DNA from: Hyperoodon ampullatus
Taxonomy: Eukaryota > Chordata > Mammalia > Artiodactyla > Ziphiidae
Assembly: GCA_949752795.1 (NCBI GenBank)
Contig: CATKHW010000394.1
Span: 1 to 64,000 of the forward strand
Direction: 5' to 3'
DNA length: 64,000 nt
The number at the start of each line of letters is the position of its first letter. Positions within the stretch are counted from its first letter, which is position 1. This document shows positions 10,387 through 22,499 of this stretch, piece after piece. The translations under genes were made by a program, and so were the position numbers. The notes below the pieces were generated by a model that was not told the origin of the DNA, ran no database searches, and saw only the letters and a program-made list of their open reading frames with translations.

Positions 10387-12370
10387 AATTTTCTTAAACA
10401 GTAATTTCTATTTCTATAAATCTTTAAAGCCCAATGCTGGATAATAATCTTTAATATTATTTTTAAGATGAATTAACCTACTGTGGTAAATCACATAAGT
10501 AAACCACATTTGCAGGCTCTCAAAAATGACCAAAGAAATTTTAAAAATTCCATCTTGGTTTTCCTAAAAAACTTTCTGCCAATAGCTTATTTGACCTCCT
10601 TATCCAATCTGCTTTGTTGACAGATCATCAATTATGAATCTTTTGAGAGTTTCATGTTTTTCCCTTCTCTTTTCAAATTTGTCAAGCATTCTTCAGAGCT
10701 CATCCAATCTCATAGTTTTAAACCATGTATATCAATGATTCCTGCATAGATATTTTGAACTCTATCTTTTTACTTCCAAGTTCTAATTGCTAAATGCTAC
10801 ATCTCTACCTGAATATATTAAAGAGGCTTTCATATAACATGTAAATAGTGTCAGTTGCACACACAATTTGTTCTCTGTCTCATATGTCATGTTCAATTTA
10901 ATTGTGTTATGTGTCATATAGTGATACAAGTTTGAGGTCATCTTGATATCTTCCATCTCTCTGAGACAACACAAACAATCTGTAAGTCCATCCCACCTCT
11001 CAATACCTGCTGCCTTACCAAAGTCCAGGTACTCATTTTATCTTGACTAAATAATTGTGATTACTTCCTATTTCTGTCTCCTCCCTTGAATATTGCCTGA
11101 ACTAATTTATAAAACCCTATCATAAGTTTTAGATGATTCATGATGCCTTCCACTATTTCATTCTGTATTCTGTACATTAAACAAGTCTATTGATTACACA
11201 TCATACTTAATTTTTATCTGCTCATTTTGGCACCTTGAGGACACAGGACATGTCTTGGGGTCATTTCTTGTTCTATAAAATCTAACACAGTACTTGTCTT
11301 ATAAGAGCTAAAGACATGTCATGAGCCATTTCTGGTTATATAAATATATATTTATATTTTTATAACAGTTTCTTTTTAGTTCAGCCTACTACCAAATACA
11401 ACGACTTTTATCCAGAATGTACTTCAAGTTATTAAAGAATTGTTTTTATTGTGATAGAGCCAAAGAGGCATTACTGGAGTAGAAAATATCAAGCTTATTA
11501 AAATATACTGAATAAATTAGGTTGATTTTAGCTGTAAGGGAGAGAAAACACAGCTCAAACTGGGTTAAACAAGAGGAAGCTTATTATTCTGAAAAATACG
11601 ACCTTCAAAGGTGGAGGTATGGGTGGGTCTAGCTTGTCTATTTATGTTAACTTAATCCGCAGTCTAAGAATAAGTAGCTGTGGTAGTTTAAGATATCACT
11701 TCCCAGCTCTGATGCCTTAAAGAGCAAGGATAGAAACCATGCAAGTCCTCTTTCTTTGGAGTAAGGAAAGATTTTTGATAACACCCTTAGCTAATTTTCT
11801 GTTATTTCCCATTGGCCCTTACTGGATTTCCTGCCTCTTCTTAAACCTGTAATCGTTAAAGGGAAAAGGATTATCATGTTTTGCTTAGAAGATTCATAAT
11901 CTAACTCCTGAAATTTATCTCATTGGATATGGGAGGATGGAATAGAATGAGGGGTCACATTCCCCAGGGTCATACGAGAATGCCTGAACAAAACTAGATT
12001 CCTTTTAGTAAGGGATAAGTGAGAAATAGATGTAAGGACCACAACCAACAGTTTTCACTATACCTAGGAATTAATTAGGCACTGAGCCTATACACAGCCA
12101 AGACTACAGCTCCCTTATTGGGTCCACCTTCCTCTTTGTTCATCTGGTGGAAAATACATTGTTAATGGGCTATACAGGAGGAGTTACAAAGATACTATAT
12201 TAAATTATTTCCCTCTTTATGTTTTTATCCAGATTCAATTCTATATTTTCCTCCATTTTCCCATCATGTGATACTACTTTTTAACATTTCAGATTTCTTT
12301 GAAGTTACAGAATCATTTGATTTTGAAAGCTACATGATATATGAAGAAAAAAAGAAAAAAATTCATGCTT
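10387..12370. other. Anonymous AT-rich segment with possible L2 trace
   Basis: No credible gene is present. Around 11215-11320 a string of motifs (CTTGAGGACACAGGACATG, then 'aacacagtacttgtc') resembles the 3' part of an L2-type element, but the match is weak. Around 11520-11830 the sequence has the feel of an old DNA-transposon remnant that I could not place. Confidence 0.4.
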
Positions 12371-12676
12371 GGGACTCCCCTGGTGGCACAGTGGTTAAGA
12401 ATCCACCTACCAATGAAGGGGACAGAGGTTTAAGACCTAGTCCGGGAAGATCCCACATGCCACAGAGCAACTAAGCCCGTGCACCACAACTACTGAGTCT
12501 GTGCTCTAGAGCCCACATGCTACAACTACTGAAGCCCGTGCACCTAGAGCCTGTGCTCCTCAACAGAGAAGCCATCGCAATGAGAAACCCACACACTGCA
12601 ACTAGAGAAAGCCCGTGCACAGCAGAGAAGACTCAACGCAACCAAAAACGGATAAGTAAATTTATATTTTAAAAAA
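12371..12676 (+). mobile_element. Long tRNA-derived SINE (CHR-1-like)
   Basis: It starts GGGACTCCCCTGGTGGCACA with a tRNA-like head, then carries repeated body units (CAACTACTGA twice, 'cccgtgcac' three times) that the short SINEs in this window lack, and ends in an AT-rich tail. Length is about 300 bp. A short direct repeat ATGCTT (12365-12370 and 12676-12681) may be the target-site duplication. It is more diverged than the short SINEs and represents an older branch of the same family. Confidence 0.83.
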
Positions 12677-12853
12677 TGCTTTAGGCTTTTGTGTACTTAG
12701 GGATAATTTATTTCATGATTCACTGTTCATAAACCCTGAACTCTGTTCTTTCTCAGGGTTGGTATTGCAAGTGTCTTTTCAAAACTATTTGGAGTTGTCC
12801 TATGTTAGTGTATATACAGATGGAGTTTAGAAAACAAGAGCTTAAAAACACTG

Positions 12854-14190
12854 TGAAATTAGAACACTCCCTAACACCATACACAAAAATAAGCTCCAAA
12901 TGGATTAAAGACCTAAATGTAAGGCCAGACACTGTCAAACTCTTAGAGGAAAACATAGGCAGAACGCTCTATGACATAAATCACAGCAAGATCCTTTTTG
13001 ACTCACCTCCTAGAGAAATGGAAATAAAAACAAAAATAAACAAATGGGACCTAATGAAACTTCAAAGCTTTTGCACAGCAAAGGAAACCATAAACAAGAC
13101 CAAAAGACAACCCTCAGAATGGGAGAAAATATTTGCAAATGAAGCAACTGACAAAGGATTAATCTCCAAAATTTACAAGCAGCTCATGCAGCTCAATAAC
13201 AATAAAACAAACAACCCAATCCAAAATTGGGCAGAAGACCAAAATAGCCATTTCTCCAAAGAAGATACACAGATTGCCAACAAATACATGAAAGAATGCT
13301 CAACATCAATCATTATAGAAATGCAAATCAAAACTACAATGAGATATCATCTCACACCAGTCAGAATGGCCATCATCAAAAAATCTAGAAACAGTAAATG
13401 CTGGAGAGGGTGTGGAGAAAAGGGAACCCTCTTGCACTGTTGGTGAGAATGTAAATTGATACAGCCACTATGGAGAGCAGTATGGAGGTTCCTTAAAAAA
13501 CTACAAATAGAAGTACCATATGACCCAGCAATCCCACTACTGAGCATATACTCTGAGAAAACCATAATTCAAAAAGAGACATGTACCAAAATGTTCATTG
13601 CAGCTCTATTTACAATAGCCCGGAGATGGAAACAACCTAAGTGTCCATCAATAGATGAATGGATAAAGAAGATGTGGCACATGTATACAATGGTGTATTA
13701 CTCAGCCATAAAAAGAAATGAAAATTGAGTTGTTTGTAGTGAGGTGGATGGACCTAGAGTCTGTTATACAGAGTGAAGTAAGTCAGAAAGAGGAAAACAA
13801 ATACTGTATGCTAACACATATATATGGAATCTAAGGAAAAAAAAAAGTCATGAAGTACCCAGGGGTAAGACGGGAATAAAGACACAGACCTACTAGAGAA
13901 TGGACTTGAGGATATGGGGAGGGGGAATGGTAAGCTGTGACAAAGTGAGGGAGTGGCATGGACATATATACACTACTAAGCGCAAAATAGATAGCTGGTG
14001 GGAGGCAGCCGCATAGCACAGGGAGATCAGCTCAGTGCTTTGTGACCACCTAGAGGGGTGGGATGGGGAGGGTGGGAGGGAAGAGATATGGGCACATATG
14101 TATATGTATAACTGATTCGCTTTGTTGTAAGGCAGAAACTAACACACCATTGTAAAGCAATTATACTCCAATAAAAGAGGTTAAAAAAAA
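12854..14190 (+). mobile_element. LINE-1, 5'-truncated, with target-site duplication
   Basis: L1 sequence starts abruptly at 12854, equivalent to about copy 1 base 1230, covers the ORF2 C terminus, the 3' UTR and the long 3' end with AATAAA (14171-14176), and ends in an A-tail. The flanking AAAAACACTG at 12844-12853 recurs at 14188-14197. The ORF2 part reads openly from 12854 to 13446, ends at a TGA where other copies have GGG, and is readable again at 13456-13728. The open frame that seems to start at 12802 is flanking sequence fused by chance. Confidence 0.92.
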
Positions 14191-14197
14191 AACACTG

Positions 14198-17100
14198 ACT
14201 TTTTGAATGAGGACGTTCTGAAATATTTGTATTGGTCTAGTCTTCATGTTGATTCATGGCATGCAATGATGTAGTTATAGTTTGAGACGGGTTTGATGTC
14301 TTAGTCAATTTTGTACATAAGACACTAATATTTGCATCCTCAAAATGCAGCTCTGTGGACAGAGCATTCATTTCATCTCCATATAATTTTATTCTAGAAA
14401 GTAGAATTATCTCCTCTGTTGGCAAATTGGTGGAAAACTCTATGATAAATAAAATTATGTTTATTATTGCAAAATATTTGATAGTCATGGTTGCTGTTTT
14501 AAAATTATTTGAAGATTAGTTATAACATTATTTTAGTGAGGAAGAAATTTAGTGGATAATGTAGATTATTTTGCACCTCTAGGACATTTTATATTTAAAT
14601 GAACCATATTTATATATGATGCAAATTTAGCATTATATTTTGTGCCCTATAAAATAAATGAAGCCTAAATTACTGCATTTTGAAGACTCAATTCTTATAA
14701 AATGATATCTAGGGAATTTCATTTCTACGCACTAAGCAAAATTTAATATTAACAATACTGTAACTCACAAACAGTTGATTTTGTTGGGCTGGAAATGAAC
14801 AAGTTTCATAAAAACATTAAAATACTTAGAATAAAGAGAATACCTGAAAAGCCTCACTGTCTCCTGCCCTGCTAAGTTTCATTCTCATATGAGCTAATTC
14901 TCATATTTCAACCAGTAAATATAACACAGAAGTGATTGTAGCAGAATTTAAGATAGCCATTTCAAATGCTTTGTCCAAAATCAGCTGTCTAGAAAGGCAG
15001 ATGTTTGATATAATAATTCCAATTTTAGAACAATTCCCATCCTACTTTGGAATGCTATTCCCTCTGAAAAAAAATAGCAATATTGGAATGAAAAAGACTC
15101 CTGTGTAATGCTAGTAGTGAAGGAGTAATTGTCTCTGATGGGAGATTAAGTACTCCTGAGGAGAAAGGAGAGGTAATTTGACTTAAGAATGTATCACCAG
15201 GGCACAAAAATTATGCAGAAGTTATAAATCATTTGATTTGGAATTGATGAGTTTTCAAGTATCAGAGCCTGACTTTGCAAGGATCAGAGAATCAGTGTGG
15301 TGACTGCTAGGGTGTTTAAAGCAGTTTCATTGAACCAAATTGCATCTTTAAATTTTACAGCATAATGGCACCAAAGTCAAAGTTCTCCAGGGCCAGATTC
15401 AGATTTAGAGGGTGGTTTCAAGGTGGAAGGTTACTGGGCTCTTGAAAAATCCACTGTAGTCAAAAGGCATTCACATAACTAAAAACTGCCAAGAAGATGG
15501 TACGTGTGTCAGTCAAGGCGCAATCAGAAGTTTGAACATGGAAAACTTAATGTAAAGAATTATTAACTGCTAAAAGGAGACTGAATGGTGCAAGGAAGTA
15601 CTCTAAGGAATATGTTAAAGATAAATAAAGGAAGTGACCACTATCTCTGGGACTGAGGAAGAGTGGATAAGGAAGAAATTAAGTGCTCAGAAAATGCCCC
15701 CATATCCCCCCAGTGCTAAGATTCTGACCTTGCTGGAGAGGGCATTTTGATACATGCAGACTGCTGTTGACAAAAAAAACTTCCCAGAGTGCTGGGACAA
15801 GGCTGGTCTAAAGAAGCAGTTGCTGGTGGATAAACTTGCTGTTAAGTTGGGCAGTCTGAGGCTGAGTCATGGGGATGGATTACAGGGTGGTGGAGAAATT
15901 TGCCAGATGCCATTGTAGACGCAGGTGCAGTTTTGTTGGAACTGGTTCACAGGAAGAGTATCCTAGGTGGCTGAGAAACTCATTGGAGGATGGGCTGGAG
16001 TTGATGCATGAGAATGAGTTGATTTCTGGATACTGCAAGTGGGTTAGAGCTGGTCCACAGGAATGGTCCCCCAAGTAGACCAAGAAATGAGCTAGTGCAT
16101 AGGCATCGTGTAGAAGTGATCTGTGAAGACCACTGAGTGATTGTTACTGGCCTTTGGAACACTGAGTGACAGCCATGCTGGAGAAGAAAAGTACCCCAAG
16201 ACAAGGAGGATACGTCCTTTCTCTTGAAATAGTCTTGCAGCATAAGTCCATTGACCTCTATTGGCATAGCTTATATTGCACTATCTGGCAAAAGAGAAGT
16301 GTTTACTAATCAGAGTTCTGGTATTATACAAGGAAGGGCAGAGAAGAATGGCTTAGAGCTTAGAGGCAGTAAATTGATAACTGTTACAGCTCCTGTTAGT
16401 AGGGCTGATGTGTACAGTCATTTCTCTTCTACTTGGACTTAGGTTATAAAACAACCCTTATAGTTTTAAGTCTACTCCATTTTGAGTGTCACTAACTGTT
16501 CAGCGCACACCTTATAGGATGTTTCAGATTCTTTTAGGCTCCTCTCTCATCCCTTGTCCCACCTGAGCCACCTGATGTTGACTGACACTGTATATGCCTG
16601 TTTGTTTACCCAGAAACTCCCATACAGACCAAATTAACCTACACAGAAGCATAGTGGAGGGAGAGGTGAGGAGAGGAACTAGAAAATTAATTACTTTTTC
16701 ATGTCATTTTCTAATGAACTCTTCCAAGGATGCTAGCTGTGTCTTTTTTAGGAAGGAATAGAGCTTGATAATAAATCAACTTATATTTCTTTCTATTATG
16801 CTTTGTAATAATTCATTTTAGCATCACTCACATTGCCTGGTCCTCCTAAGTATCAATACATTAATACTAAAACTTTCCTTTAAGTTTTTGTTTGTTTTTA
16901 AATTTATTTGGACTAAAATTATAACTAATTCTAGAGAACAGATACTCAAGATATTACTTTGGATTTTAATCACAAACCTATTTGAAAGCAATATGAGTCT
17001 CATTGCTATTGGTAAATGAGTTAGTAATTATCTTTGGCAAGAAGTGGCATTGCACTTTTTAAAGCTTTAAGCTTTTTCTTGTGATCACTTGTTATAGGAA

Positions 17101-17524
17101 TACATAATTTTAAGATATTAGTAGATCAAGCAGCAATAGCACTTCATATGGGGGAAAACAATGATAATTCTGAAGATTGTGGACTGGATTCAGTAGTTTG
17201 ATGTTATTTTAGAGCTTATAATAATACATTGATAAATTTAAGGGCTGTGCATATTGATGCCAAAGTACCTGAAGAGCCACTGTGATCTTCCAACTTACGT
17301 GGAGGCTTAAGGAAGTTGGGTGATAAATTTAGTTTTTTACAAGGTTCATCTTACAGATGGTTCAATTTATTCAAGAATCCATCCGATGATTATGTTTCTG
17401 ACATATATTTGATTACACACATACACACAATTAGAATCTATGTCTGTCTATCTATCTATCTATCAACTTAGCAGCTACCAATATCATTACATATACTTTT
17501 TTATTCTTAGTTTTTCATTGTTTA
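14198..17524. other. Anonymous segment; 15500-16450 is richer in GC
   Basis: No gene is supported. From about 15500 to 16450 the base composition is noticeably less AT-rich than its surroundings, and several 60-95 codon frames overlap on both strands, as expected for a stop-poor repeat relic rather than an exon. I could not assign it to a repeat family. A short (TCTA)n tract lies at 17444-17464. Confidence 0.45.
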
Positions 17525-18442
17525 AAAAATTTTATTGATGTAAAATTTACTTACAATGTTGTATTAGTTTCAGGTATACTGCAAAGTAATTCAGTTTTAT
17601 ATATATATACTTTGTTTTACATTCTTTTCCCTTATAGGTTATTACATATTTAGGGTAGTTCCCTGTGCTGTACAGTAGGTTCTTGTTGTTTATCTATTTT
17701 ATATGTAGGAGGGTGCATCTATTAATCCCAAACTCCTAATTTACCCCTCTCCCACCTTTACCCTTTGGTAACCATAAATTTGTTTTCTATGTCTGTGAGT
17801 CTATTTCTGTTTTGTAAATAAGTTCATTTGCATCACTTTTTAGATTTGACATGTAAGCAATATCATATGATATTTGTCTTTATCTGTCTGGCTTACTTCA
17901 CTTAGTATGAAAATCTCTAGGTCCATCCATGTTACTGCAAATGGCATTATTTCATTCTTTTTGATGGCTGAGTAATACTTTATTGTGTATATATATCACA
18001 TGTTCTTTATTCATTCATCTGTCGATGGATTGCTGCCATGTCTTGGCTATAGTAAATAATGCCACATGAACATTGGGGTGCATGTATCTCTCTGAATTTT
18101 GGTCTTCTCCAGAAATATGCCCAGGAGTGGGATTGCTGGGTCATATGGTAACTCTAGTTTTTTAAGAAACCTCCATAGTGGTTGCACCAATTTACATTCC
18201 CACCAATAGTGTAGGAGGGTTCCCTTTTCTCCACACTCTCTCCAGCATTTGTTATTTGTAGATTTTTGATGATGGTCGTTCTGACTGGTGTTAGGTGATA
18301 CCTCATTGTAGTTTTGATTTGCATTTCTCTAATAATTTGTGATGTTGAGCATTTTTTCATGTGCCTTTTGGCAACCTATAAGTCTTCTTTGGAGAAATGT
18401 CTATTTATATCTTCCACCCATGTTTTGATTGGGTTGTTCTTT

Positions 18443-18663
18443 CTTTTTTTTTTTTTTTTTTTTTTTTTTGGCTGTACGTGGGCCTCTCACTGTTGTGGCC
18501 TCTCCCGTCGTGGAGCACAGGCTCCGGACACGCAGGCCCAGCGGCCATGGCTCATGGGCCCAGCCGCTCTGCGGCATGTGGGATTTTCCCAGACCGGGGC
18601 ATGAACCCGTGTCCCCTGCATCGGCAGGTGGACTCTCAACCACTGCGCCACCAGGGAAGCCCA
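18443..18663 (-). mobile_element. Short tRNA-derived SINE, antisense, in L1
   Basis: A T-run at 18444-18469 (the A-tail in antisense) is followed by GGCTGTACGTGGGCCTCTCA and the body, ending with the antisense head CACCAGGGAAGCCC. The target-site duplication TGGGTTGTTCTTT occurs at 18430-18442 and 18664-18676. It is close to the copies at 19099 and 59992. CpG sites survive in the body, which suggests limited age. Confidence 0.9.
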
Positions 18664-18679
18664 TGGGTTGTTCTTTTTT

Positions 18680-18845
18680 TAAAAAAATTTTTGCAACTGT
18701 TTTCAACTATTATTTTATTTTCTTGTTTGTCTTCAAGTCTGTAGCATGCTGCAAAAATGCCATGGGATCTGAAAACTGTTACAGTAAGCAACCACTATAT
18801 AAATCAGTTCTCTTATGAGTTCCATTTTACCATTCAACTACAAAC
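18680..18845. other. Unrecognised ~165-bp insert inside the L1
   Basis: L1 sequence (TTGATTGGGTTGTTCT) stops at the SINE and resumes at TATTGAGCTGCATGTGCTG near 18858. The bases between are not L1 and not SINE. The insert is bounded by T-rich runs on both sides (18674-18690 and 18847-18859). I do not recognise it; it could be a short retrocopy or a transduced segment. Confidence 0.5.
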
Positions 18846-19098
18846 TTTTTTTTTTTTATATTGAGCTGCATGTGCTGTTTGTATGTTTTGGAAATTAAGG
18901 CATTGTCGGTCGCATAATTTGCAAATATTTTCTCCCAGTCTGAAGGTTGTCTTTTAGTTTTGTTTATGGCTCCCTTTGCTGTGCAAAAGCTTTTAAGTTT
19001 AATTAGGTCCCATTTGTTTATTTTTTTAAATTTCCATTACTCTAAGAGACAGATCCAAAAAGGTATTGCTGCAACTTATGTCAAAGATTGTTCTGCCT

Positions 19099-19315
19099 TG
19101 GGCTTCCCTGGTGGCGCAGTGGTTGAGAGTCCGCCTGCCGATGCAGGGGACACGGGTTCGTGCCCCGGTCTGGGAAGATCCCACATGCCGCGGAGCGGCT
19201 GGGCCCGTGAGCCATGGCCGCTGGGCCTGTGCGTCCGGAGCCTGTGCTCCGCAACGGGAGAGGCCACAACAGTGAGAGGCCCACATAACGCAAAAAAAAA
19301 AAAAAAAAAAAAAAA
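19099..19315 (+). mobile_element. Short tRNA-derived SINE with perfect 16-bp target-site duplication
   Basis: It starts GGGCTTCCCTGGTGGCGCAG, has an intact-looking box B (GGTTCGTGCC near 19156) and ends in an A-tail of about 25 bases. AAAGATTGTTCTGCCT flanks it exactly at 19083-19098 and 19316-19331. Many CpG sites are preserved (GGCGCAG, GCCGCGGAGCGGC). This is the best-preserved SINE in the window and probably the youngest. Confidence 0.93.
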
Positions 19316-20093
19316 AAAGATTGTTCTGCCTATGTTTGCCTCTAGAAATTTTATAGTGTCTGTCTTTACATTTAGGTCTTTTATCCATTTTGACTTTATC
19401 ATTGTGTGTAGTGTTAGAGAATGTTCTAATGTCATTTCTGTTTTTGTGCCAGTACCGTATTGTTTTGATGACTGTAACCTTATAGTATAGTCTGAAGTCA
19501 GAGAACTTTATTCCTCCATTTCTGTTTTTCTTTCTCAAGATTTCTTGAGCTATTCAGGGTCTTTTGTGTTTCCATACAAATTCAAAAAAAAATTATTTTC
19601 TAGGCCTGTGAAAAATGCCATTGGCAATTTGATAGGGATTGCCTTGAATCTTTAGAGATTGCCTTGGTTACTATAATCATTTTGACAATATTGATTCTTC
19701 CAATACAAGAACATGGAGTATCTTTACATCTGTTTGGGTCATCTTTGATTTCTTTCATTAGTGTCATAGTTTTCAGAGTACAGGTCTTTTACCTCCTTAG
19801 GTAGGTTTATTCCTAGGTATTTTATTCCTTTTAATTCAGTGGTAAATGGGATTTTCCCCTTAATTTCTCTTTCTGATAGTTCATTGTTAGTGTATAGAAA
19901 TACAACAAATTTGTGTATTAATTTTGTATACTGAAACTGTACTGAATTCATTGATGAGCTCTAGTAGTTTTCTGGTAGTATGTTTAGGACTTTTTATGTA
20001 TAGTATCGTGTCATCTGCAAGAAGTGACAGTTTTACTTCTTTTCCAATTTGGATTAATTTTATATTTTTTCCTTTTCTGAAGGCTATGGACTA

Positions 20094-20317
20094 GACGAAG
20101 AAAAAACTTTTGATAAAATTCAACACGATTTATGAAAAAAAATCTCTCCAGAAAGTGGGCATAGAGGGAACATACTTCAACATAATAAAGGCCATATATG
20201 ACAACCCCACAGCTAACGTCATACTTCGTGGTGAAATGCTGAAAGCATTTCCTCTAAGATCAGGAACAAGACAAGGATGCCCACTCTCGCCACTTTTATT
20301 CAACATAGCTTTGGAAG
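20094..20317 (+). mobile_element. Inverted ORF2 block inside the antisense L1
   Basis: In the midst of an antisense L1, 224 bases read as sense ORF2, from the KAFDKIQH region to the [16 protein letters not shown] region, equivalent to copy 1 bases about 190-412. The antisense sequence on its left ends at the equivalent of copy 1 base 416, so that junction is almost exact. On its right the antisense L1 resumes at the equivalent of about base 57, so about 130 bases are missing. Confidence 0.85.
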
Positions 20318-20325
20318 GTCACAAT

Positions 20326-22010
20326 GTATTGTTGGATTCAGTTTGCTAGTATTTTGCTGAGAATGTTTGCATCTATGTTCATCAGTGATATTGGCCTGTA
20401 ATTTTCTTTTTTGCAGTATCTTTGTCTGGTTTTGTTATGAGGGTGATGGTGGCCTCACAGAATGAGTTTGGAAGTTTCCTTCCTCTGCAATTTTTCTGAA
20501 TAGTTTAAGAAGGATACGTATTAACTCTTTGCTAAATGTTTGATAGAATTCACCTGTGAAACCATCTGGTCCTTTTGTTTGTTGGGAGTTTTTAAATCAC
20601 AGTTTCAATTTTAGTACTTGTAATTGGTCTTATTATATATTTTTTAAAATTTTTTCTTGGTCCAGTATTGGGAGATCATACCTTTCTAAGATTTTGTCCA
20701 TTTCTTCCAGGTTGTCCATTTTATTGTCATATAGTTGCTTGTAGTAGTTTCTTATTTTCCTTTGTATTTCTGTGATGTTGGTTGTAACTTCTTTTTCATT
20801 TCTAATTTTATTGATTTGGGCCTTGTCCTTTTTTCTCTTGATGGCTAAAGGTTTATCAATTTTGTTTATTTTTTCAAAGAACCAGCTTTTAGTTTCATTG
20901 ATCTTTTCTATTTTTTTTAGTCTCTAATTCATTTATTTCTGCTTTCATCTTTATGATTTCTTTCCTTCTACTAATTTTGTGTTTTGTTTGTTCTTCTTTC
21001 CCTAGGTGCGTTAGGTGTAACGTTATATTGCTTATTTGAGATTTTTCTTGTTTTGTGGAGTAGGCTAGTACTACTATAAACTTCTCCTTAGAACTGCTTT
21101 TGCTGAGTCGCATAGGTTTTGAATCATTGTGGGTTTTTTTCACTTTTATCTAACTATTTTTTAAATTTCCTCTCTGATTTCTTCAGTGATCCACTGGTAG
21201 CTTAGTAGCATGTTGTTTACCTTCCATGTGTTTCTGTTTTTTTGCTGTTTTTTTTCTTGTAGTTGATTTCTAATCTTATAGTGCTGTGGTTGGAAAAGAT
21301 GCTTGGTATGATTTCAATTTTCTTAAATTTACTGAGGCTTGCTTTGTGGCCCAGCATATGATCTGTCCTGGAGAATGTTCCATGTGCATTTGAAAAGAAT
21401 GTCTTTTCTTCTGCTTTCAGGTGGAATGCTCTATAAATATCATTTACATCCATTTAGTCTATTATGACATTTAAGGCTTTATTGTGTTTCCTTATTGATT
21501 TTCTGTCCTGAATGATCTGTCCATCAATGTAATAGGGGTGTTAGTTCTCTACTATTATTGTGTTACTATTGATTTCTCCTTTTATGGCTGTTAGCATTTG
21601 CTTTATATATTAAGATGCTCCTATGTTGGGTGCATAAATATTTACAATTGTTATATCGTCTTCTTGGATTGATCCCATTGTCATTATGTAGTGTCCTTCT
21701 TTGTCTTTTGTAACATTTTTTATTTTAATGTCTATTTTGTCTGATATGAGCATTGCTACTCCATCTTTCTTTTGATTTCCATTTGCATGGAATACCTTTT
21801 TCCATCCCCTCGCTTTCAGTCTGTATGTGTCTCTAGATCTGAAGTGGGTCTCTTGTAGACAGCATATATATACATGTATTCTTTTTGTATTCATTTAGCT
21901 AGTCTATATCTTTCAGTTGGAGCTTTTATCTGTTTACATTTAAGGTACTTATCAATATGGATATTCTTGTTGCCATTTTGTTCATTGTTTTGGATTTGTT
22001 TTTGTAGGTT
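20326..22010 (-). pseudogene. L1 ORF2 N-terminal part (endonuclease and linker), decayed
   Basis: Minus-strand fragments keep recognisable endonuclease blocks: CCLQETHFRSRDTYRLK, GVAMLISDKIDIKI and IVNIYAPN in 21610-21894, and FFSNAHGTFSRTDHMLGHK in 21217-21453, where SxTDH corresponds to the SDH-type catalytic motif of L1 endonucleases with the first residue changed. Multiple stops and frameshifts separate the fragments. Confidence 0.8.
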
Positions 22011-22147
22011 TTTTTTCTTCCCTTCCTCTTTTCTTCTCCTGTGATTTAAAGACTATCTTTAGCATTGTTCTTGGATTCCTTTTTCTTTTTTGTGTGTACA
22101 TCTATTATAGATTTTTGGTTCATGGTTAGCATGAAGTTTTTCTATAG

Positions 22148-22188
22148 CTCTCTCTCTCTCTCTGTCTCTCTGTCTCTCTGTCTCTCTG

Positions 22189-22258
<70 letters not shown>
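22148..22258. repeat. Compound microsatellite (TC)n-(TA)n-(TG)n
   Basis: A TC-rich tract with regularly spaced TGTC interruptions (22148-22205) is followed by (TA)n (22205-22221) and (TG)n (22221-22258). It lies in the spacer between ORF1 and ORF2 of the antisense L1. Such tracts are unstable in length and likely polymorphic. Confidence 0.95.
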
Positions 22259-22259
<1 letters not shown>

Positions 22260-22499
22260 TTGTTTTAATACACTGATGTCTTAATTTCAAATACATTCCC
22301 AATATACTGCATTCCCAATATACTGCATATTCCCAATATACTACTCCCCTCCTCTCATGATTACTGATTTAGATACCATATTTGTGGATGACTTCCTACC
22401 TTTACTGTATGTTTGCATCTACCAGTGAACTTTCCCATTTTGTAATTTCTTGTTTCTAGTTGTGGGCTTCTCTTTTCTGCCTAGAGAAATTCCTTTAGC

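Noticed and set aside
11520..11830. Possible old DNA transposon
   Set aside because: Impression from motif order only; no terminal repeats found.
17444..17464. Short (TCTA)n array as a possible CRISPR or satellite
   Set aside because: About five tetranucleotide units without spacers; a plain microsatellite.
19110..19180. tRNA-like head of the SINE as a real tRNA gene
   Set aside because: Part of a dispersed SINE with A-tail and target-site duplication; the cloverleaf is not preserved.
18397..19538. Overlapping frames of 96-176 codons on both strands
   Set aside because: All run through the SINEs and their A/T tails (poly-K, poly-F) and into L1; artefacts of GC-rich SINE bodies.
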